Positions 19,883-29,390 of a stretch of DNA of 64,000 bases are shown one piece after another. This stretch comes from Pseudoalteromonas carrageenovora IAM 12662 (GTDB taxonomy: Bacteria > Pseudomonadota > Gammaproteobacteria > Enterobacterales > Alteromonadaceae). The DNA is taken from positions 2,497,520 to 2,561,519 of the forward strand of contig NZ_LT965928.1 in assembly GCF_900239935.1 (NCBI RefSeq). The letters are read 5' to 3'. Numbering within the stretch: the first letter of the stretch is position 1; the number at the start of each line of letters is the position of its first letter. The position numbers and the translations under genes are program-made. The notes under the pieces were generated by a model. That model was not told where the DNA came from, made no database searches, and worked only from the letters and a program-made list of their open reading frames with translations.

Positions 19883-20899
19883 TTATAGATAATTTGCAAT
19901 TAACTCTTCTGCAATCTGAACGCTATTAGTTGCAGCGCCCTTTCGAGTGTTATCACTTACAACCCACATATTTAAACCATGGGGATGTGAAATATCGGCG
20001 CGTAATCGCCCAATATAAACTGTATCGTTGCCGCTTGCATCAGATACTGCAGTTGGGTAATCACCTTCATCATCAATTAGCTCAACACCAGGTGCATCGT
20101 TTAATAATTGCTTTACGTGCTCAAAATCGTAAGGCATGCGTGTTTCTATGTTAATAGACTCAGAATGACCAAAAAATACAGGTACTCGCACACATGTAGG
20201 ATTAACTGCAATAGTCGTATCACCTAAAATTTTATGTGTTTCGTTAACCATTTTCATTTCTTCGCGGGTATAGCCGTTATCTTCAAAACTATCTATTTGT
20301 GGAATTACGTTAAATGCTATTTGTTTTGGAAATATTTCGTTTTCCATAGGGCGAGCATTCATTAAATTGGCTGTTTGTTTGGCAAGTTCATCTACAGCTT
20401 CTTTACCTGCACCCGACACAGCTTGGTATGTCGATACATTTACTCGGTCAATTCCATAAGCATCGTATATCGGTTTAAGTGCCAGCATCATTTGGATGGT
20501 TGAGCAGTTAGGATTCGCTATAATATTTTTATTTCTAAAGTCAGCTAAGCTTGAAGCATTAACCTCAGGCACTATAAGTGGTACTTCAAAGTCATTTCTA
20601 AAGTGTGATGTGTTGTCGATAACTACACATCCAGCCTCTGCTGCAATAGGTGCATATTTTTCTGATACACTGCCGCCGGCTGAAAATAAACCAATATGTG
20701 CTTGGCTAAAGTCAAAGCCTTCAACGTCTAGTACTTCTATGGTTTCACCACGAAACTTTATGTCTTCACCAGCACTTCGACTACTAGCAAGTAAAAAAAG
20801 TTGATCCACTGGAAACTTACGATCTTCAAGTGTTTCTATGATCTGACGGCCTACTAAACCAGTAGCACCAAGTACGGCAACGTTATATTTTTGCGACAT
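19883..20899 (-). CDS. asd: Aspartate-semialdehyde dehydrogenase
   Basis: Asd reduces aspartyl phosphate to aspartate semialdehyde, the branch point to lysine, diaminopimelate, threonine and methionine. The Rossmann motif GATGLVGRQ is at residues 11-19 and the catalytic cysteine is Cys132 in NPNCSTIQM. A conserved segment QAVSGAGKEAVDEL follows, and the RVPVFFGHSES stretch holds the substrate-binding region. The length is 338 residues. E. coli has a catalytically degenerate paralogue, Usg, at this genome position; here the nucleophilic cysteine is intact, so this is taken as an active Asd. It lies 45 bp behind pdxB. Confidence 0.95.
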   Translation of the reverse strand: MSQKYNVAVLGATGLVGRQIIETLEDRKFPVDQLFLLASSRSAGEDIKFRGETIEVLDVEGFDFSQAHIGLFSAGGSVSEKYAPIAAEAGCVVIDNTSHFRNDFEVPLIVPEVNASSLADFRNKNIIANPNCSTIQMMLALKPIYDAYGIDRVNVSTYQAVSGAGKEAVDELAKQTANLMNARPMENEIFPKQIAFNVIPQIDSFEDNGYTREEMKMVNETHKILGDTTIAVNPTCVRVPVFFGHSESINIETRMPYDFEHVKQLLNDAPGVELIDDEGDYPTAVSDASGNDTVYIGRLRADISHPHGLNMWVVSDNTRKGAATNSVQIAEELIANYL

Positions 20900-20944
20900 A
20901 TTTTTTCCTCTATTAGCGGTGTTAAAATAACACCACAGATTAAA

Positions 20945-22066
20945 TTAGTTTGCTGTTGTAAAGCCTAGCTGATTCAACTTTGCCATTAGATCTGGTGCTG
21001 CTTGCACTTCTAACGTACTGAACTCGCGCCTTACTGGATAGTTTTTGCGTAGGCTATCAAACCCATCTTTAGCTAAGTGACGAAGTAAAATGCCGTCATC
21101 GCGGCGAACATCGTAAATTAAGTGTACTAAACGTGCTATGTCTTCGTCTTCAAAGCTCGGTTGTAAAGTTGCTTGAGTAATTACAGGCTCAGGTAGAAAA
21201 TCATTGAGTGATTTAACGCCCTTAACATTTTTTAGTTCGCATAATGCTTGATATAACATTTGCGTACCTCGGGCTTTCCCTTCAAGAGTGTGCCCCGCAA
21301 TATGTACACTGGCATAGCGAACATGATCAAGCAACGGTGTTAATATGTCTGGTTCGTTTTCCCATACATCTAACACTAAATCTAGGTCTGCACCTTGCTC
21401 CATTACTTTTAGTAATGCTCGATTATCAATAACTTCACCTCTACAAGCATTAATTAAAATTAACCCAGGTTTAAGTGCTTTTAAACGTGTTTGATCTATT
21501 AAATGAAGCGTTTTATGTTTACCAGTTTTGATTAGCGGAACATGTAAAGTAACAACATCGCTTTTAGCCAATAACTCATCAAGTTCTATGTGCTCTTTTA
21601 ATAAGCCTTGCTCATGTTTTATTGGATCACATAGTAAAACATTAACGTTTAGCGCTTTTAGTTTATCAGCTAGACAGCTGCCTATATTACCAACGCCTAC
21701 AATACCTATTGTTTTACCGCTAAGTGGCTGTGCATTTTCTTGAGTTAAAGCATATAAACTACTGATTACATATTCAGCAACAGCGATAGCATTGCAACCT
21801 GGGGCACTACTAAATGCAATGTTTTTATCGCTTAGTAAATGAGTGTCTATATGATCTACGCCAATGGTTGCTGTACCAACAAAGCTCAGCTTATTAGCAC
21901 ACGCTAAAAGCGCAGTATCTACTTTTGTGACAGAACGAGTGAGTAGTACATCTACATCAATTAATTGTTCTGGTGTTAATTTGCGGCCATCAAAGCGTTC
22001 AACCTCACCAAAGTCTGCAAAGTACTGTTCAACTAGAGGCATATTTTGATCGGCAAGAATTTTCAT
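20945..22066 (-). CDS. pdxB: Erythronate-4-phosphate dehydrogenase
   Basis: PdxB oxidises 4-phosphoerythronate in the DXP-dependent route to pyridoxal phosphate. The start MKILADQNMPLVEQYF is preferred because it matches the family N-terminus; an ATG at 22084 would add six residues. The D-isomer-specific 2-hydroxyacid dehydrogenase fold is shown by GIVGVGNIGSCLADKL (NAD-binding), by NACRGEVID with the catalytic arginine, and by HIAGHTLEGKARGT with the catalytic histidine. A C-terminal PdxB dimerisation domain follows from about residue 285. The length is 373 residues. Upstream, a terminator separates it from the receptor gene. Confidence 0.96.
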   Translation of the reverse strand: MKILADQNMPLVEQYFADFGEVERFDGRKLTPEQLIDVDVLLTRSVTKVDTALLACANKLSFVGTATIGVDHIDTHLLSDKNIAFSSAPGCNAIAVAEYVISSLYALTQENAQPLSGKTIGIVGVGNIGSCLADKLKALNVNVLLCDPIKHEQGLLKEHIELDELLAKSDVVTLHVPLIKTGKHKTLHLIDQTRLKALKPGLILINACRGEVIDNRALLKVMEQGADLDLVLDVWENEPDILTPLLDHVRYASVHIAGHTLEGKARGTQMLYQALCELKNVKGVKSLNDFLPEPVITQATLQPSFEDEDIARLVHLIYDVRRDDGILLRHLAKDGFDSLRKNYPVRREFSTLEVQAAPDLMAKLNQLGFTTAN

Positions 22067-22133
22067 CTGAGGACTCGTTTGCAATTAAGAGGCGCTATTG
22101 TAACGAACAATTTAGCCTATACACAAACTAAAA

Positions 22134-22160
22134 AGGCCGAATCAAAAGCTGATTCGGCCT
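22134..22160 (-). terminator. Terminator after the TonB-dependent receptor gene
   Basis: Perfect 11-bp stem aggccgaatca / tgattcggcct with loop aaagc, followed by a T-run on the minus strand. Confidence 0.87.
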
Positions 22161-22219
22161 ATATTACAAAATAAAATAGTCGTATTCGTAAGTTACATAC
22201 TTTTTAAAAATATTTTAGC

Positions 22220-24442
22220 TTATAACTCAAAATCTTTTTTGAATTTTAAGCCAAACTCACTACGGTCATTACTGCGCATAACACCAACAAAACCAGATTG
22301 TTGTAAGCGACCTACATCGTAAACTTCGTTCAATACGTTTTCACCGTATATCGTAACTTCCATGTCGCCGTAAGGGTTCGTGTAAGATACATTAAAACCA
22401 ACTAACTCACGTGAGTCTATAGTCTCACTTTCGTTGTAAACCGACTGTCCTTGCATATCGCTACGATATGAATAGTTAGCGTTAAACGCAACTGTTGCAC
22501 CGCTGTCTAAATCCATAAAGTAAGAAGGTGCAATCATGACAGTCCAACGAGGTGTAAGTGCTGGTGAGTCACCTTTACCAATCCCTTGAACGCCTGCATC
22601 GACCTCTGTAATTTCAGAGTCTAAGTAACCAACGGCACTGCGAATGGTAAAGTCGTCTGTTATTGCAACCGTTGTTTCAAGCTCAATACCTTGTGCTTTA
22701 GACTGGCCTGCATTTTCTACAATTGTTACGAAGCCACCACCTGCTGTAGGATCTGAAAATGGCAGTGCTAAGTCGGTGTAGTCAGTTACAAATACCGCTA
22801 GCATCATAGATACATTTTCATGTACTTGGCCTTTTAAGCCCATCTCGTAGTTAACCGCTTTAGTTTCATCAAATGATACAAACTGATCTGGTCCACCAAA
22901 TGGGCGAGGAGGGAAACCACCTGTCTGATATCCTTTTTGTATTTGACCATACACATTCATGTTATTACTGATTTGGTAAGATGCATTAACATCCCACGTT
23001 ACAGCGTCAAATTCAGCACTTACATATTTACGCTCTGCAAATGTTGGGAAGATAGCGTCTGCATCTTTTTCATCTTTTGAGTAGCGAAGGCCGCCACCAA
23101 TACTTAAATCATCAGTCAAATCGTAACTAGTATTAAAATAAACTGCGTATGAATTAGTTTCTTGGTTAATTTCAAAGTCGCCATAGCCACCAAACGAAGG
23201 AGTTACACCATCGTTTAATAATCCATTAGGCGTATTGAACGGGCTAAATACAAATGGTCCTGAACGCGTAAATCCATCTTCATTAAAGAAATAAAGGCCT
23301 GATACAAAATCCATATTATCGTAAGTAGCATTGAGTTGAATTTCAAACGAGTATTGGTCAGCTCCGCCCTCTTCTGGAAACTCAGATAAATTAAGTGGTG
23401 AGGCATCATCATCTAGACCGCCTTCATATTCAGAAGTACGGTAGCTTGAAATAAACTTAGCTGTATATGTGTCATTAATTGCCCAATCAGCAGTAAATGA
23501 CGACCCCCAACCTGAATAAGATGTAGACTCAATACCAGCAACAGTAGTACCCAAATCATCAGGGTCTGACGGGATCATGTCTTGTGTAAGTAGTGGAAAG
23601 TCACCATTGAATACATCGTTTGCATCTAGCGGCTCAGTTAATTCTATCGTGTAAGGCGATTGACCCGACTCGTTATCAACACCATCGAGAGAGAAAGTAA
23701 ATGCTAAATCGCTATTCGCTTGCCACTTAAGGGCAACACGACCACTAAATTCTTCTTCCTCACCAATTTCTTTCTCGGGATTTGCTAAATTAACAGCTTC
23801 ACCAACACCATCACGTGTTTTGTATGATGCACTAGCTGACATGCTTAGTTCATCGTTTAGTGAGTTATTAAAATAAACATCGCCGGCAATACGCCCGCGG
23901 CTACCAATTTTTGCCGAAGTAGTAACAATACCTTCGTCACCCGGTTGCTTAGTAATTACATTTACCGCGCCACCTAATGTGTTACGACCATATAGCGTAC
24001 CTTGTGGGCCACGTAGAACCTCAACACGCTCAACATTAGGAAGTGATAAGTTTGAGCCCATTTGACGACCTAAATAAACGCCATCTAAATAAACGCCTAC
24101 ACCTGGATCAGTAGTGATAATATGATCCTGCAGACCAATACCACGAATAAATACAGACGCATGTGCTGCATTACCAACGCCATAGCGGGTGATATTTAAG
24201 TTTGGAACATATTTACCAATATCTTCAAGGTTACTCATATTGGCTTTATCAATAAGGTTCGCCCCAATTGATGTGATAGCGGTTGGAGATTCAAATAAGC
24301 TCTCTGTACGTTTACGAGCTGTAACTTCGATTTTTTCAAACGCGTCTTGTTTTGCTGTTGTTTTAGCTTCTTCAGCATTTACTGAGGTAGATAGTGCAGC
24401 AACAATTGCTAGGCTTAACTGTGAGAGTGTGCGTAGTTTCAA
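22220..24442 (-). CDS. TonB-dependent outer-membrane receptor
   Basis: A 740-residue receptor with signal peptide (MKLRTLSQLSLAIVAALSTSVNA). A TonB-box-like FEKIEVTARKR follows, then a plug domain (about 45-155; RGIGLQDHI and RVEVLRGPQGTLYGRNTLGGAVNVITKQP). The rest is a 22-strand-type barrel ending FGLKFKKDFEL. The start is TTG at 24440-24442, which has a GGAG site six bases upstream; a TTG four codons further up would overlap that site. Plug and barrel resemble receptors for siderophores or other small ligands; the substrate is not determinable. It is divergent from a CsgD/LuxR-type regulator gene and no TonB-ExbBD genes adjoin it. Confidence 0.92.
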   Translation of the reverse strand: MKLRTLSQLSLAIVAALSTSVNAEEAKTTAKQDAFEKIEVTARKRTESLFESPTAITSIGANLIDKANMSNLEDIGKYVPNLNITRYGVGNAAHASVFIRGIGLQDHIITTDPGVGVYLDGVYLGRQMGSNLSLPNVERVEVLRGPQGTLYGRNTLGGAVNVITKQPGDEGIVTTSAKIGSRGRIAGDVYFNNSLNDELSMSASASYKTRDGVGEAVNLANPEKEIGEEEEFSGRVALKWQANSDLAFTFSLDGVDNESGQSPYTIELTEPLDANDVFNGDFPLLTQDMIPSDPDDLGTTVAGIESTSYSGWGSSFTADWAINDTYTAKFISSYRTSEYEGGLDDDASPLNLSEFPEEGGADQYSFEIQLNATYDNMDFVSGLYFFNEDGFTRSGPFVFSPFNTPNGLLNDGVTPSFGGYGDFEINQETNSYAVYFNTSYDLTDDLSIGGGLRYSKDEKDADAIFPTFAERKYVSAEFDAVTWDVNASYQISNNMNVYGQIQKGYQTGGFPPRPFGGPDQFVSFDETKAVNYEMGLKGQVHENVSMMLAVFVTDYTDLALPFSDPTAGGGFVTIVENAGQSKAQGIELETTVAITDDFTIRSAVGYLDSEITEVDAGVQGIGKGDSPALTPRWTVMIAPSYFMDLDSGATVAFNANYSYRSDMQGQSVYNESETIDSRELVGFNVSYTNPYGDMEVTIYGENVLNEVYDVGRLQQSGFVGVMRSNDRSEFGLKFKKDFEL

Positions 24443-24860
24443 AATATTCTCCAAAGGATACCGTGTAATTTGTTATGCATTTATATTAAGAAAATATAAA
24501 TTTTAGGCATAAAAAAAGATGCGTGATAGCACCTTTCCTCTGGAGGGACATTATATGACAATATTGTGAACAAATGTATGTTTTTTTAAATTAATTGAAA
24601 ATATTATAAAGTTTTAGCAAATACTATTCGCTTAAAATAAATTATCTTTAGCTGAGACAGATATTAAAAAATTAAATAAAACAAATAACCTCTTGTAAAT
24701 AAAAAGAATCCCTATCATTTAATTTTAAAATCGCTTATAAAACAACCTATTATAAATGTACTAATATGTATAAAAAAAATACAAAAAGGCACAGGCTCAT
24801 CATTGAAATTAACTAACAATAAGAATATAGTACTAAAATGCAGTCTATGGATAGAAAATT
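24443..24860. other. AT-rich divergent regulatory region between receptor and regulator
   Basis: About 400 bp, extremely AT-rich, with no reading frame. It separates the receptor from the divergent LuxR-type gene and should hold both promoters and any operator. A short inverted repeat, cctc-tg-gagg, is seen near 24538-24547 in the receptor leader. No Fur-like palindrome was recognised. Confidence 0.45.
24449..24452 (-). promoter_or_regulatory. Ribosome site that sets a TTG start for the receptor
   Basis: GGAG on the minus strand lies six bases before the TTG at 24440-24442. It overlaps the alternative upstream TTG codon at 24452-24454, which argues against that earlier start. Confidence 0.7.
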
Positions 24861-25451
24861 ATGAATATTGCAAATACAACAGATAAACATATTCAATGTT
24901 TTAAAAACCCAAATTATACTTCCCTTTTTTGTGTTGCCGCTCACTACAATGTTTTACTTGTTAATTATCAAGCCTTAAATGTCATAACTAATTACGAGCT
25001 GATTAATCAATTTATGCAGCAAAATGGCCATCAAGGGTTAGCGATTTTTGACGTCCCTAAAGACGGTGATGTATTAGCATTAAAGGAATGGCCTAATTTA
25101 AAAGGTTTATTTTATGAAGGCACCGAAGAAGAGCTTTTTACTCAAGGACTAGAAGCGATTGAACAAGGTAAATTATGGTTTCCTCGTGCCGTCACTGATG
25201 GGTGGATGAGACAAATGCTTGCCAGTGAACAACAAACTACACTGCAATCAAATAACTTAACATGTAAAGAAATTAAAGTTCTAAATTTACTTTTCTCTGG
25301 TTTGCATTCAAGTGCCATTGCAGACACTTTATTTATAAGTGAAGCTACCGTTCGTGTGCATTTACATAAAGTTTACCAAAAAATTGCTGTTAAAAATAAA
25401 CAGCAAGCATTACTTTGGTGTCAAAAAAACTTAAATAAAATTAATAATTAA
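24861..25451 (+). CDS. LuxR-type transcriptional regulator, CsgD-like
   Basis: A 196-residue protein with a C-terminal LuxR-type helix-turn-helix at about residues 130-190 (NLTCKEIKVLNLLFSGLHSSAIADTLFISEATVRVHLHKVYQKI). Its N-terminal part lacks an obvious phospho-acceptor aspartate. The linker motif LKGLFYEGTEEELFTQGLEAIEQGKLWFPR closely resembles CsgD-family regulators, which control curli, cellulose or exopolysaccharide and biofilm genes. The ATG at 24861 is the only reasonable start (an upstream ATG at 24847 runs into a stop) but its ribosome site is poor. Its divergent position suggests it may control the TonB receptor; that is inference. Confidence 0.82.
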   Translation: MNIANTTDKHIQCFKNPNYTSLFCVAAHYNVLLVNYQALNVITNYELINQFMQQNGHQGLAIFDVPKDGDVLALKEWPNLKGLFYEGTEEELFTQGLEAIEQGKLWFPRAVTDGWMRQMLASEQQTTLQSNNLTCKEIKVLNLLFSGLHSSAIADTLFISEATVRVHLHKVYQKIAVKNKQQALLWCQKNLNKINN

Positions 25452-25774
25452 AATGTAATTGGGCCAATTTGATCATAGCCTTGATAATTACCTAAAATGT
25501 TTGTTTTAGCCTCTCTATCAAATAATGTATAGATAAATTTTAGTTTTATAGTTCCCGTTATTATAAGAAAGCCTTAATAATTAGGTTTAAAATTTATTCT
25601 AATAAAATCATACTGTTCCGTTCTTTGCCGCCACTTACAACACTCATGTTAAAAACCTACGATCGTCGCAACTAAATTTATTTTTACTAACTTGCTAAAT
25701 TTATTAGATAAAAAACATTATCACTTCTATAATCCTCATGAAATCAACATCTAAATAACAAATAGGAAATACAT
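25452..25774. other. Leader and promoter region of the porin gene
   Basis: A 323-bp AT-rich stretch without a gene. A perfect -10 hexamer TATAAT is at 25728-25733, about 40 bp before the porin ATG, but no good -35 is found at the right distance. An activator-dependent promoter is therefore possible. A GGAAA ribosome site precedes the ATG. Confidence 0.4.
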
Positions 25775-26905
25775 ATGAAAAAGCTATCTGTAGCAGTAGC
25801 TGTATGTGCTGTACTTGCAACAAGTTATGCAAGCGCTGAGGTGCGTATTAATGGTTTTGCATCTATTGTCGGTGGTAAAAGTTTAGACAGTGATCAGACC
25901 TTATACGGATATGATGACGATATCTCATTTAAAAATGAGAGTAAGTTTGCTTTACAACTATCTGCTGATCTTCAAGAAAAGCTAACCGCTACGGCTCAAA
26001 TTATTGCGCGTGGAGAGGATGACTTTGACGCAACATTCGAATGGGCATATGTTACTTATGAATACAGCGATGAACTGCAATTTAGCGCTGGTAAAATGCG
26101 CGTCCCTTTTTATAAATACTCAGACTTCTTAGACGTTGGCTATGCTTACCGCTGGGTACGTCCACCAAGATCAGTCTATGGTATCCCATTCTCGACTTAT
26201 GAAGGATTAAGTGTCGTTTATAACAATCAATTAGGAGATTGGGACTCTACTTTACAAGGCTTTTATGGCGCCTTTGATGGCGATATAGATGTATTTGGAG
26301 ATAGCTTACCTGCTGAATTAAATAATTTAGGTGGTATAAACTGGAGCTTATCATACGACTGGTTCAGTGCGCGAGCTGCATATATTATGGCCGACACTAG
26401 CATTTCATCTGATGACAGCGACTTAATTGGACTTATTGATGTACTCAATACGAGCGGTTTAACTAGCACAGCAAATGATCTTATCACTGACGAAGACGAA
26501 ACAACCTTTTTTGGAATTGGCTTCTCTGTTGATTATGAAAACTTCTTATTTGATGCTGAATATACTCAATTTGAAGTCGAGGGAAGTATTTTGGCTGAAC
26601 AATCGCAATACTATGCCTCTGCAGGCTACCGTATAGATGATGTTATCGTTCACCTCACCTATGAAAAAAATGATGATGAACATGATTCATCACGTTTTAA
26701 TACACTTGAATCAATTCCATTATTAAATACGACTGTGAACTTTGCCCTTGATAGCATGCGTGCAGAGAGCAACGTAGTCACTATTGGAGCGCGCTACGAC
26801 TTCCACCCTTCAGCTGCATTTAAAATTGACTTTAGCCGATTTGATGATGACGTCACTAACACTGAAACGGATATAGTAGCCGTTGGTGTTGACTTAGTAT
26901 TTTAA
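25775..26905 (+). CDS. Outer-membrane porin-like beta-barrel protein
   Basis: A 376-residue secreted protein with signal peptide (MKKLSVAVAVCAVLATSYASA) followed directly by beta-strand-rich sequence (VRINGFASIVGG). It ends in DIVAVGVDLVF with the terminal phenylalanine recognised by the BAM machinery. Alternating amphipathic strands and acidic loops fit a 16-strand porin-type barrel. The gene for a small phosphate-binding-like protein begins 12 bp after its stop, implying an operon. That neighbour raises the possibility of an anion or phosphate channel, but no specificity residues could be checked. Confidence 0.82.
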   Translation: MKKLSVAVAVCAVLATSYASAEVRINGFASIVGGKSLDSDQTLYGYDDDISFKNESKFALQLSADLQEKLTATAQIIARGEDDFDATFEWAYVTYEYSDELQFSAGKMRVPFYKYSDFLDVGYAYRWVRPPRSVYGIPFSTYEGLSVVYNNQLGDWDSTLQGFYGAFDGDIDVFGDSLPAELNNLGGINWSLSYDWFSARAAYIMADTSISSDDSDLIGLIDVLNTSGLTSTANDLITDEDETTFFGIGFSVDYENFLFDAEYTQFEVEGSILAEQSQYYASAGYRIDDVIVHLTYEKNDDEHDSSRFNTLESIPLLNTTVNFALDSMRAESNVVTIGARYDFHPSAAFKIDFSRFDDDVTNTETDIVAVGVDLVF

Positions 26906-26917
26906 TTGGAGCGGAAT

Positions 26918-27325
26918 ATGAAAAAATTAATTCTAGTTAGTGCACTTTCGGTATGTTCTTTCGGCGCTTTCGCTGAAGTTGCAGTGATAGTAAACCCTAG
27001 TAATGCAAATGCACTAGATACAGACACTATAAAGAAGATTTACTTAGGAAAAACTAAGTCTTTTGATAACGGTAATAAGGTTAATCCAGCAACTCAAAAC
27101 GGTACAGCTATTGCTGATGAATTCAATTCTAAAGTGGTTGGAAAATCGAGTAGCCAATTAAACGCCTACTGGTCAAAACTTGTTTTTACAGGTAAGGGCA
27201 CACCGCCTGAAAAGTTGGATACAGATCAAGCTGTTATAGACTTTGTAGCCGCTAATGCAGACTCTATCGGTTATATTGATAGTAGCAAAGCTACAGATAA
27301 GGTTAAAGTGGTAGCTACTTTTTAA
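26918..27325 (+). CDS. Small PstS-like periplasmic phosphate-binding-domain protein
   Basis: A 135-residue exported protein with signal peptide MKKLILVSALSVCSFGAFA. It begins at the ATG at 26918, which follows a GGAGCGG ribosome site; an in-frame start at 26906 would overlap that site. The mature part (VIVNPSNANALDTDTIKKIYLGKTKSF, then QLNAYWSKLVFTGKGTPPE and SIGYIDSSK) matches the PBP-like domain of phosphate ABC transporter binding proteins. At about half the length of PstS it has no room for both full lobes. No pst permease or ATPase genes are nearby, so it may deliver a ligand elsewhere, for example to a receptor. Confidence 0.85.
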   Translation: MKKLILVSALSVCSFGAFAEVAVIVNPSNANALDTDTIKKIYLGKTKSFDNGNKVNPATQNGTAIADEFNSKVVGKSSSQLNAYWSKLVFTGKGTPPEKLDTDQAVIDFVAANADSIGYIDSSKATDKVKVVATF

Positions 27326-27343
27326 ATGCTACTAATATGTTAT

Positions 27344-27372
27344 AAAAAAACCACCAATTAGGTGGTTTTTTT
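27344..27372. terminator. Bidirectional terminator between binding protein and chemoreceptor
   Basis: Stem aaaaaaccacc / ggtggtttttt with loop aatta, flanked by A and T runs, between two converging genes. Confidence 0.88.
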
Positions 27373-27387
27373 ATTATTACGCTTTGC

Positions 27388-29013
27388 TTATTCTATTTTA
27401 AATTTAGCAGTAGCATCTAGCAGGTTATCCGAGAGATAATGAAGGTTTTTAGCTACATCCCTAACAGCGGTCAGCGAATCCATTGTATCTTCAAATGATA
27501 CATGCATATTTGTAACATTTTCTACAACCATAGCAGCAACTGACGTTTGTTCTTCTGTGGCAGCAGCAATTTGTGAATTCATTCCATTGATTTCTAACAT
27601 TTGCTCAGCGATTTTCTCTATAGAAATACCTGTTTTCTCAGCTGCAGTTGCATTATCGGTAGCCATATCTCTTGCAGTTGTCATTGCAGTAACTGATTCG
27701 TTGGCCGCTTCAGTTAAAGTAGTCAACAGCTCTCGGATCTCATTTGTTGAATGAGCAGTACGCGATGCAAGCTCTCTAACTTCATCAGCAACAACTGCAA
27801 AGCCTCGGCCATGCTCACCAGCACGAGCAGCCTCAATAGCAGCATTAAGTGCAAGTAAATTTGTTTGCTCGGCTATTGATGTAATAACATTTAATATTTG
27901 CGACACATTTTTTGTATCGTCTGCTAATTTATTAATAGTTGTAGCAGCGTGATTAATCTCATCACTCAACGTGCGAGAAGCGGTTACTGATGTTTGCACT
28001 TGAGTTCGACTCTGCTCCACTTCTTTCTCTGCCGTTTGCGCGGCATGAGAAGCACTTGCAGCTGATTGAGAAATATCTCCAACACTCTGCTTCATCTCTT
28101 CCATCGATTGCTTCACAATTTCAGCATCTGTGGTTTGCTTAGTCGTTGCACGCTCCGCTTGTTCCATCCCCTGCACTAAACGAGTAGAATTTTCCATTAA
28201 TGGTTCGCAAACAGCTATTATTTCTAATACCGTTTTTTTCAATATACCGATAAAAGAGTTAAAGTTTATAGATACTTGGCCTATTTCATCTTCAGAGTTA
28301 ACTGTCAACTTAGTGCTTAGAGAGCCTTTACCGCTTGCTAACAGGCTTAAATTATTTGCCGCATCACTCGCTGAAGAAGCAATTCGTTTCGCTATCCAAA
28401 TAGCCATAAAGAGCAGTAACATAAGCGATACAATAGAAACAACTAACATTAATGTAAGCGCGTAATCAGAGCGGTCCTTTGTGCTTGCAACAAGTTCAAA
28501 AAAGCGATCATCTGCTTTTACTTGTGCTGCCTTAAACTTTTCAAGGACATCATTGTAAAGCGCTGTTTTTCTCTGTGCTTGTTGCTGAATTTTACTAAAA
28601 TCGGCTGTCCCATTTACCATACCATTTGCAATGGTCGCCGATATTTTTTCATAATTTGCGAGTTGCTCTTTAGTGTCACTATGAATATAAGACGCATTTA
28701 TTTTTTCTATCGCGATAATATTTAATTCAAGTTGGTTATATGTATCGGACGCTTTTTCCACTAAATCCTGCTCACCAAATGTTACCGCTTGAGTATAAAG
28801 TTCGTCTAGCTTCTCTAAAATGCCAACGTTAGCTGATGTCAACTTAACAACTTGATAGGATGATTTTTCCATTTCATCAAGTGCAATTCTATTATCATTC
28901 ATAGCAAAATAGTTGATCAAAACAATCATTAAAAATGCAACGACAGCAATACTCGTAATCGCATGTATTTTTTTACTTATGCTGAGATTTTGAAAAGAGA
29001 AGCCTGAAGCCAT
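27388..29013 (-). CDS. Methyl-accepting chemotaxis protein
   Basis: A 541-residue transmembrane chemoreceptor. Membrane helices lie at about residues 15-33 and 186-208 around a helical periplasmic sensor domain of about 150 residues. A HAMP domain (about 208-262) and a long coiled-coil signalling domain follow. The hairpin tip is visible at about 374-414 ([40 protein letters not shown]), which interacts with CheA/CheW. It has no C-terminal CheR-binding pentapeptide (it ends TAKFKIE). The convergent gene pair next to it encodes a porin and a small orphan binding protein, so a ligand relay is conceivable but unproven. Confidence 0.94.
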   Translation of the reverse strand: MASGFSFQNLSISKKIHAITSIAVVAFLMIVLINYFAMNDNRIALDEMEKSSYQVVKLTSANVGILEKLDELYTQAVTFGEQDLVEKASDTYNQLELNIIAIEKINASYIHSDTKEQLANYEKISATIANGMVNGTADFSKIQQQAQRKTALYNDVLEKFKAAQVKADDRFFELVASTKDRSDYALTLMLVVSIVSLMLLLFMAIWIAKRIASSASDAANNLSLLASGKGSLSTKLTVNSEDEIGQVSINFNSFIGILKKTVLEIIAVCEPLMENSTRLVQGMEQAERATTKQTTDAEIVKQSMEEMKQSVGDISQSAASASHAAQTAEKEVEQSRTQVQTSVTASRTLSDEINHAATTINKLADDTKNVSQILNVITSIAEQTNLLALNAAIEAARAGEHGRGFAVVADEVRELASRTAHSTNEIRELLTTLTEAANESVTAMTTARDMATDNATAAEKTGISIEKIAEQMLEINGMNSQIAAATEEQTSVAAMVVENVTNMHVSFEDTMDSLTAVRDVAKNLHYLSDNLLDATAKFKIE

Positions 29014-29181
29014 TGTGAATACCTTATTTTATTGTCTAGATCTATTATCGGCTTATTACTCATAAGTGTTAACTAAATTTGTAATATTTCTAGTTTTTTT
29101 TACAAATAATTCAAAAATTTAAATAACTAATTGCTCCATAAAAAAACAGCAGTTCAAATAACACTCAACACAAATTACAGG

Positions 29182-29216
29182 CATAAAAAAACCAGTAACA
29201 TTACTGTTACTGGTTT
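29182..29216 (-). terminator. Terminator after tRNA-Leu
   Basis: Perfect 12-bp stem aaaccagtaaca / tgttactggttt with loop ttac, followed on the minus strand by TTTTTT. It ends the rlmE-to-tRNA-Leu transcript. Confidence 0.9.
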
Positions 29217-29224
29217 CTATAATT

Positions 29225-29309
29225 TGGTGCGGATGGGGGGACTTGAACCCCCACGCCCGAAAGCACTACCCCCTCAAGGTAGCGTGTCTACCAATTCCAC
29301 CACATCCGC
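29225..29309 (-). tRNA. tRNA-Leu (anticodon GAG)
   Basis: An 85-nt class II tRNA with the long variable arm, encoded CCA, 5' end GCGGATGTGG, and anticodon GAG in the loop CTTGAGG. It follows secG as leuU does in E. coli, but the next conserved genes of that region (a methionine tRNA, rimP, nusA) are not found; instead a terminator and an unrelated chemoreceptor gene follow. Confidence 0.95.
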
Positions 29310-29390
29310 ATTTTAAGCTTTCGCTTTAGTGTTAAACTTAATGACTTATTTGAGGTTTATAAATCGTTTAACGTTAGTTTTAAACTAAAA

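Noticed and set aside
29131..29316. A 61-residue plus-strand frame across tRNA-Leu
   Set aside because: It is antisense to the tRNA and its terminator and has no coding support.
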